From Sambucus nigra (lineage: Eukaryota > Streptophyta > Magnoliopsida > Dipsacales > Adoxaceae): 64,000 nt of DNA. Positions 1 through 10,839 of the stretch are shown here, in pieces. The position numbers and the translations under genes are program-made. A model generated the notes under the pieces. It did no database searches and was not told the DNA's origin. It saw nothing but the letters and a program-made list of their open reading frames with translations. The DNA is taken from contig CASBWL010000411.1 in assembly GCA_949130495.1 (NCBI GenBank), positions 942,001 through 1,006,000 on the forward strand. Reading direction: 5' to 3'. Position 1 is the stretch's first letter. The number at the start of each line of letters is the position of its first letter.

Positions 1-158
1 GTGCACAAGGCTCCCGCTTCCCTGCAGAGTCTGGGAGAGGTAAATGTCCGCTGGTCTTACCCCCATGTTGTCTTATAATATAAAGAGACAGTTCCCAAGT
101 CTCGAACCCGAGACCAACCATAGCTTGGGCGAGGGCACTTGCCATCACTCCAAGGTAC
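1..158 (-). mobile_element. Au-like tRNA-derived SINE (cut by window edge)
   Basis: Read on the minus strand, the segment begins with a tRNA-like head, contains a box-B-like motif GGGTTCGAGAC near position 100, and ends with GCGGGAGCCTTGTGCAC at the window edge. The order of box B, a stretch ending in a run of purines, and the GGGAGCCTTGTGCAC tail is that of the plant Au SINE family as I know it. The tail runs off the window, so the target-site duplication cannot be checked. No protein is encoded; such elements are transcribed by RNA polymerase III and copied by LINE machinery. Confidence 0.7.
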
Positions 159-272
159 GAATTTAATCCCAAAAATTTCTGAACCCTCCAATTTAATCCC
201 ACCTCCACCCGAAGCTTATTTTCTTTCGATTTATCGTGGGACAAACGTGTTGATACTGAGTATGGATTCAAT

Positions 273-1339
273 ATGGAGGCTTGTGCCGAATTTGACGAAG
301 TGAGTTGTGTTTCCATCAAGGAACTCCAAAATCACCTCAATTGTTTGGAGACGGCGGGTTCCTTACTATTTCGAAAGCTACACGCCCTCCAATTAAGTAC
401 CAACTCCATCGAGGAGTATGAGAAGTGTCACCAACGCTTACGTCGGTGTCGTGCTAAGTATATTGAGATGCAAGCAACACGTGATCAGTGGGAGCCTGGG
501 CGGTCGAGGCATTTGGCCCATTATTTTGAGTATTTGTCCACCAATGTGACTTTTTCTCTGGACGACGTCATTCCCGTACACAACGATGACACCCTCTCCC
601 TAGTCACGCTTAGTGAGGACGTCCCCGAGGATGTCGAGACCCCATCGACAATTGGTATAGACCCTGAGGTCCTTCCTTGTGATTTTTTCTCCATATTTGA
701 AGAGGATGGATGGAGTACTCCCACCCGTTTCTGATATTCAAAGACTTTTGAGATTGGAAACTTCTTTCCCATCTTCGAGAAGAAGAGGTTGGGTTCTTTA
801 TCGAGGATTTCTGTGATATTTTTGTTGAGGATGGTTGGGTGACCCGTACGCATTTTCACGAGGTGAAGTTATATGATTTAGTTGATTTCTTCCCACTCTG
901 TGGGCATGATGATGATTTTGTAGGGTTGATTTATTGGTTATGTCTCCCAAGGAGGACATGTTGCTTGGGGTAGCCGAATTAGTTCGAGGGTATGCAGAAT
1001 ATTGTGGGAGGCATTTGAGGCGCATTGGATGGTCGAGTTGGAGCGCCTAGCCGCACGAGCACTCATCATGGGAGACTCGAACTACATTTGGCACCGTTGG
1101 TCCTCCACGAGGCATGTGCTCATTAGCTTTCAGCGTGGCAAAGTTCGGGACCGAGTTCTCGTTTGTCGGTCGTGGTTGGGTTTCGTGACTTTTCTCCCGG
1201 GACTTTTTGCTAGCCGGTATGTTGGGCGCTTTAGAGGACGGCTTCCCTCTCAAAGTGGGGGAGTCCACCGATGATTGCTTTGCTATGTTGCCGTTCATTT
1301 CCCTCGCTCGAGACGAGCTTGATTTTAAGTGGGGTGGGG
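273..1339 (+). pseudogene. 3' internal region of an unidentified LTR retrotransposon, with a 153-residue ORF
   Basis: The open part (273-734) gives a 153-residue acidic protein I do not recognise; it contains a helical, arginine-rich middle (around residues 50-75) and ends in FFSIFEEDGW. A related phrase recurs downstream in another frame (IFVEDGW near 820), so the ORF appears broken after 734. The region ends at 1311-1339 with a stretch encoding RDELDFKWGG followed by a purine-rich GTGGGGTGGGG tract and TGATGTG. The same arrangement (GACGAGCTTGGTTTTAAGAG, purines, TGATGTG) ends the internal region of the element at 1863-2512. This supports reading it as the 3' end of a retrotransposon internal region. 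Protein function is unknown; a captured host fragment is an alternative. Confidence 0.4.
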
Positions 1340-1675
1340 TGATGTGTGCGGGGTCCCCAATTTATTTCGTATTTTTATTAATTTTATTTTTCATGTTTTA
1401 TTTGGTTATTTTTTTATTTTAGTTGTTATTTTAGGTTAGAGGATGGCATTGTCTTTAATGCCTTAAGTTTGCCCTTTTTAGTCTTTTTACTTTTTAGCTT
1501 AGCTTGTCTAGCAAGCTAAGTTTGTCCTACAAATAAGGCCCTTGACCAACCGTTGTACGCATTTATTTACTTTTGGATATGAATTAGAGATATTTCTTAT
1601 GTCATTGGCCTCTAAATACATATTGTTATTGTGTAGTTAGTAAATTTATGCTTCCGCATTTTACCTTCATATTAC
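1340..1675 (+). mobile_element. probable LTR following the polypurine tract
   Basis: The sequence starts TGATGTGTG directly after a purine-rich tract. The next 300 bases are T-rich and contain a TATA-like CAAATAAGG near 1530. The right boundary is not resolved; ATTACA near 1675 is a guess. Family membership is inferred only from the shared start TGATGTG and the shared purine-tract context with the element at 1863. Confidence 0.4.
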
Positions 1676-1862
1676 AAACCCTATCCAACTCATACAAATA
1701 AGGTATAAAGGACTATTTTCAAAAAAAATTAACGAAGAAGCCCATAACAATGAAATAAATTTAACTCCCAAACCCACTTCTTGCTCTCCTCTCTTCAAAA
1801 GTAAACTCTGGGGAGGGGGGGGGATCGAGATTCTCGATTATCACTTTTTGCCACACTTCTTC

Positions 1863-2512
1863 TGATGTGAATCGAGGGCATTATTGTCTTTTTGGGCATA
1901 TTAGTAGTTTTATTTTATTTTTGTTATTTTTCCTTATTTTTATCAATTTGGTTTTGTTGTTTATTTGTAAGTTTGGGCATAGGTGAGCACAAATGGATAT
2001 TAGGCTTATTTGTAAAGTGGGAGTCCCACCTTGGTTAGAAAACCATTTAGTGTTCACCTTACCCACTTATAAATAGACCCCTTGTAGCCTCATTTGAGGT
2101 AGACTTGAATTTTGAATGGAAAAGAGTATTACTCTCTCCAACTTTTTGTCAATCGAGGACGAGCTTGGTTTTAAGAGGGGGAGATTGATGTGAATCGAGG
2201 GCATTATTGTCTTTTGGGGCATATTAGTAGTTTTATTTTCTTTTTGTTATTTTTCTTTATTTTTATTAATTTTGTTTTGTTGTTTATTTGTAAGTTTGGG
2301 TATAGGTGAGCACAAATGGGTACTAAGCTTATTTGTAAAGTGGGAGTCCCACATTGGTTAGAGAACCATTTAGTGTTCCCCTTCCCCACTCATAAATAGA
2401 CCCCTTGTAGCCTCATTTGAGGTAGACTTGAATTTTGAATAGAAAAGAGTATTTCTCTCTCTAAGTATGTGTTAGATATTTTTAGGAGCCTTTTGACGGG
2501 TGGTTTACATCA
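1863..2512 (+). mobile_element. collapsed LTR retrotransposon: two LTRs with about 50 bp of internal sequence
   Basis: Two copies of an LTR of about 327 bp are visible (1863 to about 2136, and 2186-2512). The right copy starts TGATGT and ends ACATCA, a perfect terminal inversion. The left copy lacks its last roughly 55 bp and runs straight into the final piece of internal sequence with its purine tract (2137-2185). The pair is flanked by the perfect 5-bp repeat TCTTC (1858-1862 and 2513-2517), the target-site duplication. A TATA box TATAAATA lies at 2068 in the left copy, with CATAAATA at the same place in the right copy. A deletion from the end of the 5' LTR to the 3' end of the internal region explains the structure better than simple LTR recombination. 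Confidence 0.85.
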
Positions 2513-2519
2513 TCTTCTC

Positions 2520-2920
2520 CATCCAAGAAAATATGCTGAAAAGTTGTTCTATTTCTTTCTAGCCAAACAATCTACATGAGCGCAATAAACATATGGCTCT
2601 TTTCTTGTTTTCTTAAGAGATCCAATTCCTTGATAGGAAAGATTTTCAGTCATTGGGAAAAGCTTTAACCAGCCCTCTTACAACATATGGTGTATGAAAA
2701 TATACGATGGAGAAAAAGATGATCAGTAGATTCAAGATCCTCCCTACATAAGATGGACCAATATGGTGAGAAACAAGTGTGAATTCTTTTTCTTTAGAAA
2801 ACGTCACAAGTGTTCACCTTCCCAAAGCGGTCAACCAAGCAAACATTTATTGTTTTAAAGCTATAGACGCCTAACAAACCATCTTATATGTCTTGAACAT
2901 TGAATAGAATGGAGATCCAA
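2520..2920 (-). pseudogene. LINE reverse-transcriptase C-terminal zinc-binding (zf-RVT) remnant
   Basis: On the minus strand around 2690-2760 the translation includes LCREDLESTDHLFLH, the cysteine/histidine signature of the zf-RVT region that follows reverse transcriptase in plant L1-type LINE ORF2. Just upstream (2800-2870) a second frame gives MFAWLTALGR, which matches the FAWL-LGR phrase that opens the same domain. Stops and frameshifts separate the blocks, so the copy is dead. No RT catalytic core, poly-A tail or TSD was found, so this is a fragment of about 400 bp. Confidence 0.72.
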
Positions 2921-3840
2921 AGCAATATGATTTGCCATAAAAAAAAGAAACAAGAATAAAAAAAATATAACTCTTAAGCAATCAAGTACCATGATCTCAT
3001 AAAAATCAATCAATCACCTTGATTTATTACCAAATTTTTTATAAATAAAGGAAATTTTCACATCAAAACTCTTTGCGCTTTGGCTTCAGTTATGCATGTC
3101 ACAAACACCCCCTGGAGCTCACGTGCCATACACGTTTACATCATACAAAGTATACCTAACAATGAGTCGTGTCGTTATGGTTTGTGCAGTGTCACATAAG
3201 CTCTTGTCAAAAATTGATCAACTCATACTCGATCCTTAAGAGTCCATAATCCGGTTCGTGTAACATTAGTTTGTGTTGTGTTCAAATAGTGTACTAGCCA
3301 TATCTAGAGGGTTCATGTCATATATAGCCCGATCCGTTCCGCTCATGTGTGTAAGCTTGTCTAACAGGTCAGCCCGTGACCGAAAACCATTAAGGGGCAA
3401 ACCCAAACCCATCAATACCCTAACATTTTCATGTTGGGTTAAGAATCAACATGTTAAATGCAAATCACCAATGAGATGGTAGAATTGTGTACATCTCGTG
3501 AATAAGAAAGGAGGTAATCTTTGCAAGTCAGAAGCATAGAGTGGTTGAAGGAAGTTTAAGAAAAATGTAATAAAACAAAAAAAATTACAAATGTCAAGGC
3601 AATGTATCTTATGAGTTTAGGAGAAAAAAAATGGTGCAAACGACCTACAAAAGTACAAAGAAGGTTAGTTTTCTTCTATACTAATCTAATCTGACCATTT
3701 TTCATATAACAAGCAATCTTACAAATGATCAAGGCAAGGGTAGTTTACGAGATTACGCAAAAAAATTGTGTGCTAACTATCGTAAAAAGTATGAAAAATG
3801 TTCTCTTTCTTTAATAGTATAGATGTGAGTATCAGATATT
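2921..3840. other. unassigned AT-rich sequence
   Basis: No reading frame with recognisable content was found on either strand. At about 3828-3843 the words GAGTATCAGATATTTAG resemble a degraded initiator-Met primer-binding site and lie just before the Copia gag remnant, so the missing 5' LTR of that element may have ended here. This is weak evidence. Confidence 0.4.
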
Positions 3841-3869
3841 TAGTTCATGTTACGCGTTGATGTTTGGTC

Positions 3870-4990
3870 CCATCAATCATATGCAAGGGGTCCAGAATGT
3901 TGTTTCACAGTTCATGGTGGACAGATTCGATGGAAAGGGCACTTTTACTTTATGGCAAGGATGAGTAGAGGTAACCCTAATTTAATAACACTTAGTGAGG
4001 GTATTGAAGGGGAAAGGATGTCAAACCTAAAAATATGGCCTATGAAGAATGATAAGATATTGAAGAAAAACACGAGAATACGATACGGCATTGCATCGGG
4101 GACAATATCGTCAACGAGGAGGTTTCGAAGTAGTGGGAGAAACTAGAGAAACTCTATCCAGGTAAGGGTCTCGCTAGAAACCTCAATATTAACAAGAGCC
4201 TTACAGTTTAAAGATGGTTACGAGAGGAAACCTTATGGAGATGGCATTAACGAATTCCACTGGATCTAGGATCAACCGAAAAAGACTGATAAAAAAATTG
4301 AGTAAGAAGATCTAACCTTGTTACTTTCTCACCTCGCTTGTGCACTTATGAGAACATATTAACCACCGTCTTGTATGTCTAGGACACATAGCATACGAAA
4401 TAGACGGAGTCGACTCTTTTAACCAATGAGAAAAGGAAAGCCCCCACAGATGAGAGTTCGAGTCGGGTTTAGTTGCTAATCGAAGATATAACAGAGCTAT
4501 TAGATCTAGATCAAAGGGTGGTGGAAGAGTCCAGAGTTGCTAGAAGAGCAGGGAATGGGGCCATGTAAAATGAGAATGTCCTTACAGAACAAGAGGGGCA
4601 AAGATAGCTCGATTTGTACTTCAAAAAGAATTGCAGCAAACGATGAAATTTGTTTGAAGAGGCTCTCAACTCTTCAGAGATAGCTCTCTCTGCCTCATAA
4701 TTAGATATTAGACTTCGGATCTACTCATTACCTTTGTTTCAGTCATGATTGTATACGTTCCACGATAAACATAAAGGTTTGTGATGTTGAGAGTGTGGGG
4801 ATGGTGAAGATCAAGATGTTTGATAGAGTGGAATGTTCTTTGGTCGATGTGGCATGTGTCCAAAGATACGTGGGAATTAAATCATAATTAGCCAATTAGA
4901 TTTCAACCGATGTAAGATATTAGTTGCAGGGAAGTCATGAAAATGACATGTGGTTGCATGGTCCCAGCTTAAGCAGAGAAGAGAGATGGT
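3870..4990 (+). pseudogene. Copia gag to protease remnant
   Basis: Recognisable blocks occur in order but in shifting frames: VDRFDGKGTFTLWQG (about 3912), the usual N-terminal Copia gag motif; LSEGIEGERMSNLK and then WEKLEKLYPGKGLARNLNI (about 4130-4190); HINEFHWI followed by LTLLLSHLA (about 4248-4340); LTNEKRKAPTDESSSGLVA (about 4425); a degraded CCHC knuckle ending GHVK-ECPYR (about 4535-4590); and a protease/pre-integrase block containing MVKIKMFDRVECSLVDV (about 4800-4860). Many stops interrupt them. The order matches a gag-pro start of a Ty1/Copia polyprotein; integrase and RT are absent. The element is an old, internally deleted copy. Confidence 0.72.
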
Positions 4991-5349
4991 GTAACTCGTA
5001 TTCAGATTTTAAAGAATTTCGATAAACGATGTGCACTAGTTTGTGATCGAGTAATAGGTGTTTCATTTGTGTGTATAACAAATAAGACATGTGCCATGTT
5101 TCTAGGCAACAAGCGAGAGTGAGAAGGAAAGCCCTACTAGGGAAGGGAATTGCTCCAGAATCAACTGGAACAACTACTCATACGCATCGGCCGACATTAA
5201 TCAAGGTGAAGTTAGGAGTCATGTATGTAGTTGGTACAAGGAAGGCCAATGTAAAAGGTTTGTGAGTATATCAAATGAGAGTCTTGGTAACAAATATTGC
5301 TTCTTGGGTATTGAAGACGACGAATTCAAATCAAATGGCAGGGGCGATT

Positions 5350-5875
5350 TGTTAGTTTTTTCTTTGAAGTGTATGATTAGTGCATGATTTAAATTCAATA
5401 GCTCAGCAGTGTTGATGGTTTTAAGAGTTTGTATTTATGTGAGGGTGGGATCTGCTGGCATTACATGGCTGTTAACTTGTGATTTGGTATCCCATGAACT
5501 TTAGGCTTTGTTTTCTAATTAGAATCATATTTGGGCTAGTCACTCTCCGAAGTTGATTGAGATGTGGGCTATAAGGACCACACGTTTAGCTGATTTAGAC
5601 AAGAAAATTAAGTCGATTCTTGGTTTCTTATGTTACTTTAACTATCTAGAGTTGTTTAGATATATTTAAGAGTATCCATTCTTAAGAGACACTAAGTTAG
5701 TGAAGTTTGTGCACAAAAATTTACATTCTATGAATATGAATTCGGTTGTAATATTATATATTCTCAAATAGTGGAATGGCTTTCTCTGTGGCTATTGCCC
5801 AACGACTCAATTCTTGGTGAATTATTTATCTCGGTTTAATTACTTAAATATCACAAGTAATCCACTATAACATTC
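5350..5875 (+). mobile_element. probable 3' LTR of the decayed Copia element
   Basis: A purine-rich stretch AATGGCAGGGGCGATT ends at 5349 and is followed by TGTTAG, the usual Copia polypurine-tract/LTR junction. The sequence between the protease block and this point (about 5000-5349) has no clear domain. The LTR right end is not resolved; a CA occurs near 5881. No matching 5' LTR was seen upstream of the gag block. Confidence 0.5.
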
Positions 5876-5881
5876 CTCGCA

Positions 5882-6429
5882 CGTTTACTCAGCAGAGATG
5901 GTTGTGTTATTTTACATATTCAACTGAAGTTCCAATATCAATTTGTGTTAATCGCATTTACAAATTAGAATCTCTACTAAACCCAGTGCAGACCCATGTA
6001 GGGCCCCAAGGGGGGGTGCGGGCGCTACTCCCGAGTTTTCGGAATCTTTTTATAGTAATATTTACAAATTACATTTGATATTTCCAACGGCCAATATGCA
6101 TATAACTTAAACCCATGACAAAATTGTCACATAATTTGTCACGATTTCTACCTGTGACAATTTATGTCCATTGATTTCTAGCGTTTTCATCCGTAACAAA
6201 AATAATAATAATTTATCTCCAACGGCAAAAAATTCACGTGGTTTCATTGATCAAGAAATTTGTTTAGGTTTTCAATAATGATAAATTTTGTCACGGATAT
6301 AATTTATGATAAAATAAAATACCATATTTTCATTCTTTAATTTTTTTTCACAATAAAATAAGTGCATTTCCACCCCTCCTCACCAAAATTCCTGAATCTG
6401 CAAGTGACTAAACCCATATATACTACTAA
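5882..6429. other. unassigned sequence with TGTCAC/GTGACA words
   Basis: No coding content was found. Between 6115 and 6330 the words TTGTCAC, GTGACA and TTTGTCACGG occur several times in both orientations. They recall the subterminal repeats of the CACTA element at 30182, but no CACTA terminus (CACTAC or GTAGTG) flanks them, so the relation is only suggestive. Confidence 0.3.
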
Positions 6430-6830
6430 CTAAAATATCTTTTAACCCTTATGAGCAAATCAGACGTGTACCATTTTCTCACTACAAGTTGCCCCATACT
6501 GTTAACAAAAATATCTTTCAACCCTTTTTAGTAAATCAGCCCTGTACCATTTTCTCACATAAAAAAACAACTTTTATCTCCATTATATGCTCTGAATCAG
6601 AAACTTAAACAATGAGAAGGGTTAAGCTTGTTACATGAAACCCATGATTTTTTTATATATATTTTACACAGTAGACTGGTAAAACTCACTACAATAATTC
6701 TAAAAAACCCAACTTCTATCTCCAATATTTTTTCTAAATCAGAAAGTTAAATAATGAAAAGGGTTAAGCTTGTACCCATGATTTTACACAGTTGAGTGAT
6801 AAAACTCACTACAATAATTCTGAAAAGCTT
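6430..6830. repeat. two short direct duplications
   Basis: A segment of about 60 bp is repeated: AAATATCTTT, then an ACCCTT word, AAATCAG and GTACCATTTTCTCAC occur near 6436-6482 and again near 6508-6560. A second segment of about 130 bp is repeated with divergence, at about 6560-6700 and 6710-6825. It contains AGGGTTAAGCTTGT, ACCCATGATTTT, ACACAGT and TAAAACTCACTACAATAATT in the same order. Their origin is unknown; no element boundary is apparent. Confidence 0.65.
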
Positions 6831-6839
6831 CAATAACTA

Positions 6840-7570
6840 ATCAAGAAATGGAAATAATAAAAAGAAACGATTACCTGGGGTGGAATGTAGCTGCAAATAG
6901 TAGAGTAAGAGCTGGTAAATTACACTTTCTTATCTGAATACTGAAGTTCCTCTAATCCGTACAACTTGTGAGTAATAATGGAGGTTTGGCGGTAATTTTA
7001 ACATATTTTATAATGGGGTTTGACCCATCTATGACATGTTTTATACCCAAGTGAGCAAGACCATCACGAGTACCAACAAAATTAATAAATAAATTTGTTA
7101 ATAAATGACAGGATAGTATTATAGAAAGAAATTCTAAATTACTAATAATTGACACGATAGTGTAAGAAAAAATAAATTTAAACAAATGGGATCACATATG
7201 TAACTATAAATATGAGCTAGTACACCTAGCAAACCAAGTCACCTACCACGAAAGGAGAAGGACGAATTGGACTCTAACACAAGATGTGTCCTTACAACTT
7301 CACGAAAAAAATTGTGCCCAACTTTATTACTTTGTTAAAAAAAGTGATTGTTTGTATATTTTATTACTAAACATTGTGGTAAATATTGTGGTTGTTAATA
7401 AATGTGATTGTTTGTACCATGTGGTTGTAGAATGTTTTATTACGAAATTTACAATCTAGTTGTTATGTATGTTTTATTACTAAACATTGTTGTATTATTT
7501 AAAAAATAAAAGATTATATGATAAATAACATGCCCAGGGGAACTTGAGGTGGGAATATCACCGCCCAAAT
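6840..7570. other. unassigned AT-rich sequence
   Basis: No convincing gene is present. A short unit containing GTGATTGTTTGTA and TTTTATTACTAAACATTGT is repeated two to three times between about 7340 and 7500. Confidence 0.4.
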
Positions 7571-7578
7571 ATAAAAAG

Positions 7579-8287
7579 TAGGGTTGTGTTCTTTTCCGAA
7601 CTTTCCGATTTTTTTTATTTTCGATCCGATTTTTTTCGAATTTGGAATAAAAATTTTAGTTTGCCGATTTCTGATTTTTTCAATTTTCGATTTTTTCAAT
7701 AAAAATCAGATCGAAAATCATAAATAATTCTGAATTTTTGATTTTTCGATTTTACCGATCTCATTTTTTCGAAACTATGCCGATCTGATTTTTTTGAATT
7801 TTTTTCCCGATTTTTTTCGAACTATTTTCGATTTTTTTCGGAATTATTTTTCGATTTCTTTTTCGATTTTTTGAAAGTTTCCCATATCCCACATCGATTG
7901 GGAGAGGGAGAAAGGCTCCAAAATATGTTCTATAAAAGGAGAGTATCCTCCTAAATTCTACACAAATGAAAAAATTGGTCAAATCATCGTGTGTTTACAT
8001 GTTGGGTTAAGCCATTATATTTGTTTCTTTAAAATGAGAATTTCGAGTAATCAAAAATCCATAATTTTTTTTTTTGAAATTTTGGAATTTTTGAAATTGC
8101 TGGATTTTTAATATATTTTGTGAATTTTCGATTTTTGCCGATTTTCATATTTTGCCGAATTCGAATTTTTTTTTAATTTTCTAAAAAAAACGGATCGAAA
8201 ATCTGAATGGTTATTTTATTTCCGAAAAAATCGAAATTTCTTTCGAATAGGCATTTTCCGATCCGATCCGGTCGAAACACAGCGCTA
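7579..8287. mobile_element. hAT-like MITE (709 bp)
   Basis: The left end reads TAGGGTTGTGTTC and the right end, inverted, reads TAGCGCTGTGTTT, giving imperfect terminal inverted repeats of about 13 bp. The element is flanked by the perfect 8-bp duplication ATAAAAAG (7571-7578 and 8288-8295), the size made by hAT transposases. The interior is filled with degenerate TTTTCGATTTTT and GATCGGAAAA words on both strands, like the subterminal transposase-binding repeats of hAT elements. No transposase is encoded, so it is non-autonomous. A CCCACATCGATTGGGAG motif with a nearby TATAAAAGG (about 7887-7940) may be acquired promoter-like sequence. Confidence 0.88.
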
Positions 8288-8295
8288 ATAAAAAG

Positions 8296-8985
8296 GAACT
8301 TGAGATCACTGGATTGAAAATCACGACCCACTAAAATCATGAAATAAGTAAGGAACTTGAGATCACTGGATGCTGACACAAACCTATTAAGAACATGGAA
8401 GGAATGGAAAAGCTGGCGGCGATACATAGTAGTACCTGCCTGGGGAATCTCCCAGAAGCAATGACGCAGAATATCATCATATGTAGGTCCATCGTCGAAA
8501 TAACGAGGAAACACAGCGTCAGGGACACGGGGAAGGTGCAGAAAAGCAGCTATGAGATTTGCTGTGATAAGAACAGGAACGCCACGTACAGTAGAAAATA
8601 TCCCCTCAGCGTGTGGGAGAGCGCAGAAGAAGAACTCGCTGACAATGTCCGGATAGACAACCCCACGAACCTCAAACAGGTGATCCCAACCCCTACCAGA
8701 AAACCAGTGCCGAATACCTAACTCATGAAACTCGGAATAACGAAACACACGCTCCTGAACAACATACCTAATATGTAGACCCAATAAGCAATAATGATCA
8801 TGCTCAACACGGGTGGCCCATCTCACTGGGGGAGTACGAGGGCCTACTGGCCTGAGCTCTCTGGGCTCGAGCAGAGAGTGGCGGCGCTTCGAGTCAGCCT
8901 GAAGGGGCACCACGACGTCTAGGCGGAATGACAGAAGAGTGTAAAGTGTAATGTGTGAAAGAGTACCGTCACGAGGAACACACAC
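8296..8985 (-). pseudogene. Transposase_32-like (putative plant transposon protein) fragment
   Basis: From the ATG at 8985 the frame runs about 230 codons before entering the hAT insertion. The central part contains HWFSGRGWDHLFEV, VYPDIVSEFF and VRGVPVLITANLIAAFLHLP. This is the layout of the plant Transposase_32 domain, found in retrotransposon-associated ORFs: a W-E/D-HLF phrase, VYP..V-EF, then a VRG block and an I...L.LP block. The frame appears to continue to 8173, but those last residues are translated hAT sequence, so the true C-terminus is lost. Beyond the MITE the frame meets a stop within a few codons. The biochemical role of the domain is unknown. Confidence 0.55.
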
Positions 8986-9544
8986 CTAAGAACCTATCTC
9001 CGTACAAAACATCCAACTGAACCACCGCAAACGCCAACCACAACAACAGCATAAATCAAATAAATATACTCAAAACTAGCAACCAATTCCTCTCAACAAA
9101 TGATTTCTGATCCCGAACAAAAGGAACACAAAAGAGACACTGTAAAAGAGGTGAAAACGGACAAGGCAGTGTTCTTTTGTGTGAATATATCCTAGAATCA
9201 GATATCATTAAACCCAACACGTAATGAATCAAAGGCAAGAGCAGAAAACAGTGGGTACCTTAAGGAAACGCGACAATCGTGCTAAAAGAGTTGGAGACAC
9301 ATAACCACTGATTGAAACAGGACAATGGCTGGAACACAGCGGCTGGAGTCCACTCAAAATCCAAGATGGATAAGGGATGGAGCTACCAAGTGAATGAGAG
9401 ACGCACAAATCGAAGCTTAAAAAATTAATTTTAAAAATGGCGATTTATTGAAGAAACAGCTGTTGTCGCCTCTTGTGTGCAGAGAAAGAGGTTATGAGAG
9501 AACGAAAAGATATAAGAGAGAACGTCTGATGTTTAATGAAACCC
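8986..9544. other. unassigned sequence upstream of the Transposase_32-like fragment
   Basis: No further domain is visible on either strand. On the minus strand a TATA-like TCTTATATCTTTT lies at about 9505-9518, just downstream of the palindrome cluster at 9545. This stretch may therefore be the transcribed part of a retroelement LTR oriented on the minus strand. Confidence 0.35.
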
Positions 9545-9660
9545 TGATCTCGCTTGAAGTCGCTCAAACGACTTTGTTATGTCTCTTTATCGACTTTGTT
9601 ATTTCGCTTGAACGACATGTTCGCGCGACATAGGATGTCGTTCGAACGAAAAAATGAAAA
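9545..9660 (-). repeat. cluster of CG-centred palindromes (GTTCGAAC type)
   Basis: Four near-palindromes lie within 110 bp: GTCGCTCAAACGAC (9559), TCGCTTGAACGACA (9604), TGTTCGCGCGACA (9618) and TGTCGTTCGAACGAA (9636). Clusters of the same kind are seen in the LTR at 12.03-13.07 kb and in the fragment at 29.6 kb. It is probably LTR U3 sequence, but the LTR limits were not resolved here. Confidence 0.6.
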
Positions 9661-9799
9661 TTCCAGAAATACCCCAAAAACAGTAAGGATTTGCCCAGTG
9701 AAAAAATTATCCCAAAACAGCATCGGGAAATTAGAAACAGACTTAAAACAGACTCAAAACAGAAAAGAAAATTGAAAACAAAGTAAAACGACCAACGAG

Positions 9800-10839
9800 A
9801 ATTACATGTTAACATAGGACGAATGTGCTCAAAACATGAATGTGGACCGAATGGGTGTGAGCTAGAACAAATGAGTCACAATTTCAATACGTCGAACCGA
9901 TTAAGAAGTTCTAATTGATAGCAAGAAATCATCAAACTTCATTAAAGCCATTTGTGACAAAATAAGTGTGAGTTTAATGAACTACACTAACAACATGCAC
10001 ACAAGTCCGAATTATTGACGATTCTATGAACAATAGCGTCAAGATACGATGTTTCAACGTAGGATTCGTGTTGCAAACCCGTTTAAATTTAACTACAACC
10101 AAACTCCCTCATATATATGAATTTTTTAAGATCTTTAGAAATATCTATCAATCTCAACTTGGAGAAAGTCCTATTGGCCCCAATTATTAGCATATGAATT
10201 TTTATTGCCTTGATTTTCTTTTGGGCTCTTTTAAATGGTGGCTTTCACGACGAGTCAATTTTATACTCTCGCAGCCCTTTCCCGTGAACACTCATCATTT
10301 TTCAATATCAATTCTCACGAAAAATGATTCTTACAAGCACACCTCCTCCTTAAGTTTACTTACACATAGATGACAAAATTGAGATAAGAACGTCTCACCA
10401 AACTCAAATATGCAAGAGAAGTTAAACATTCATATAAACTCGTGCATGTGTGCAAGGATGGAGCAAAGTCGAATCAAAAAGCATATCAACTTCGAAACAT
10501 CCCCATAATACAATGGTTAAGACATTATAAGTATCATTAATAATGACCAAATGTCCTAGACACATGAATAATGAAAGGGAAGGGGGGGGTCAAGCACATT
10601 AATATCCCACATCAACCATGTAACCTCACGATTCAAAAACCAAAAATCTTTTTGTATTTTCAAAAGTTTTTATAAAAAGCAAAATCTTTTTGTATTTTCA
10701 AAAGTTTTTATAAAAAGCAAAATCTTTTTGTATTTTTGATAAGACTCAAATGCATAACAAAAACTAGAAACATGCCATAACACTAGCAAAATATAACGCA
10801 TGATGTAAATATTAGAGTATGCCAAACCAACGAACAGCC
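9800..10839 (-). mobile_element. 3' untranslated region of a Sirevirus-like Copia element
   Basis: Landmarks match, in the same order, the 3' untranslated region of the fuller element at 49.4-50.8 kb. These are GCAAACCCGTTT followed by CCAAACTCCCTCA (10074-10110 against 50051-50090), TTTATTGCCTT then GGGCTCTTTTAA (about 10200-10240 against 50180-50212), TCGCAGCCC (10270 against 50300), and the AAATCTTTTTG repeats (10640-10740 against 50660-50735). No coding content. It adjoins the gag remnant directly, showing that pol is absent. Confidence 0.65.
10640..10738. repeat. tandem repeat of about 42 bp
   Basis: A unit beginning AAAATCTTTTTGTATTTTC and including AAAAGTTTTTATAAAAAGC is present twice in full and once in part. 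The same AAATCTTTTTG words recur at the equivalent place in the element at 50.66 kb, so the repeat is a feature of this retroelement's 3' region. Confidence 0.8.

Noticed and set aside
1..158. A tRNA gene suggested by the box-B-like motif
   Set aside because: No cloverleaf or acceptor stem is visible and the rest matches a tRNA-derived SINE.
6115..6330. A second CACTA element
   Set aside because: TGTCAC and GTGACA words are present, but no CACTA termini, transposase or 3-bp duplication.
8173..8295. C-terminal 40 residues of the 270-residue minus-strand ORF
   Set aside because: They translate the hAT-like MITE and its TSD, not the original gene.
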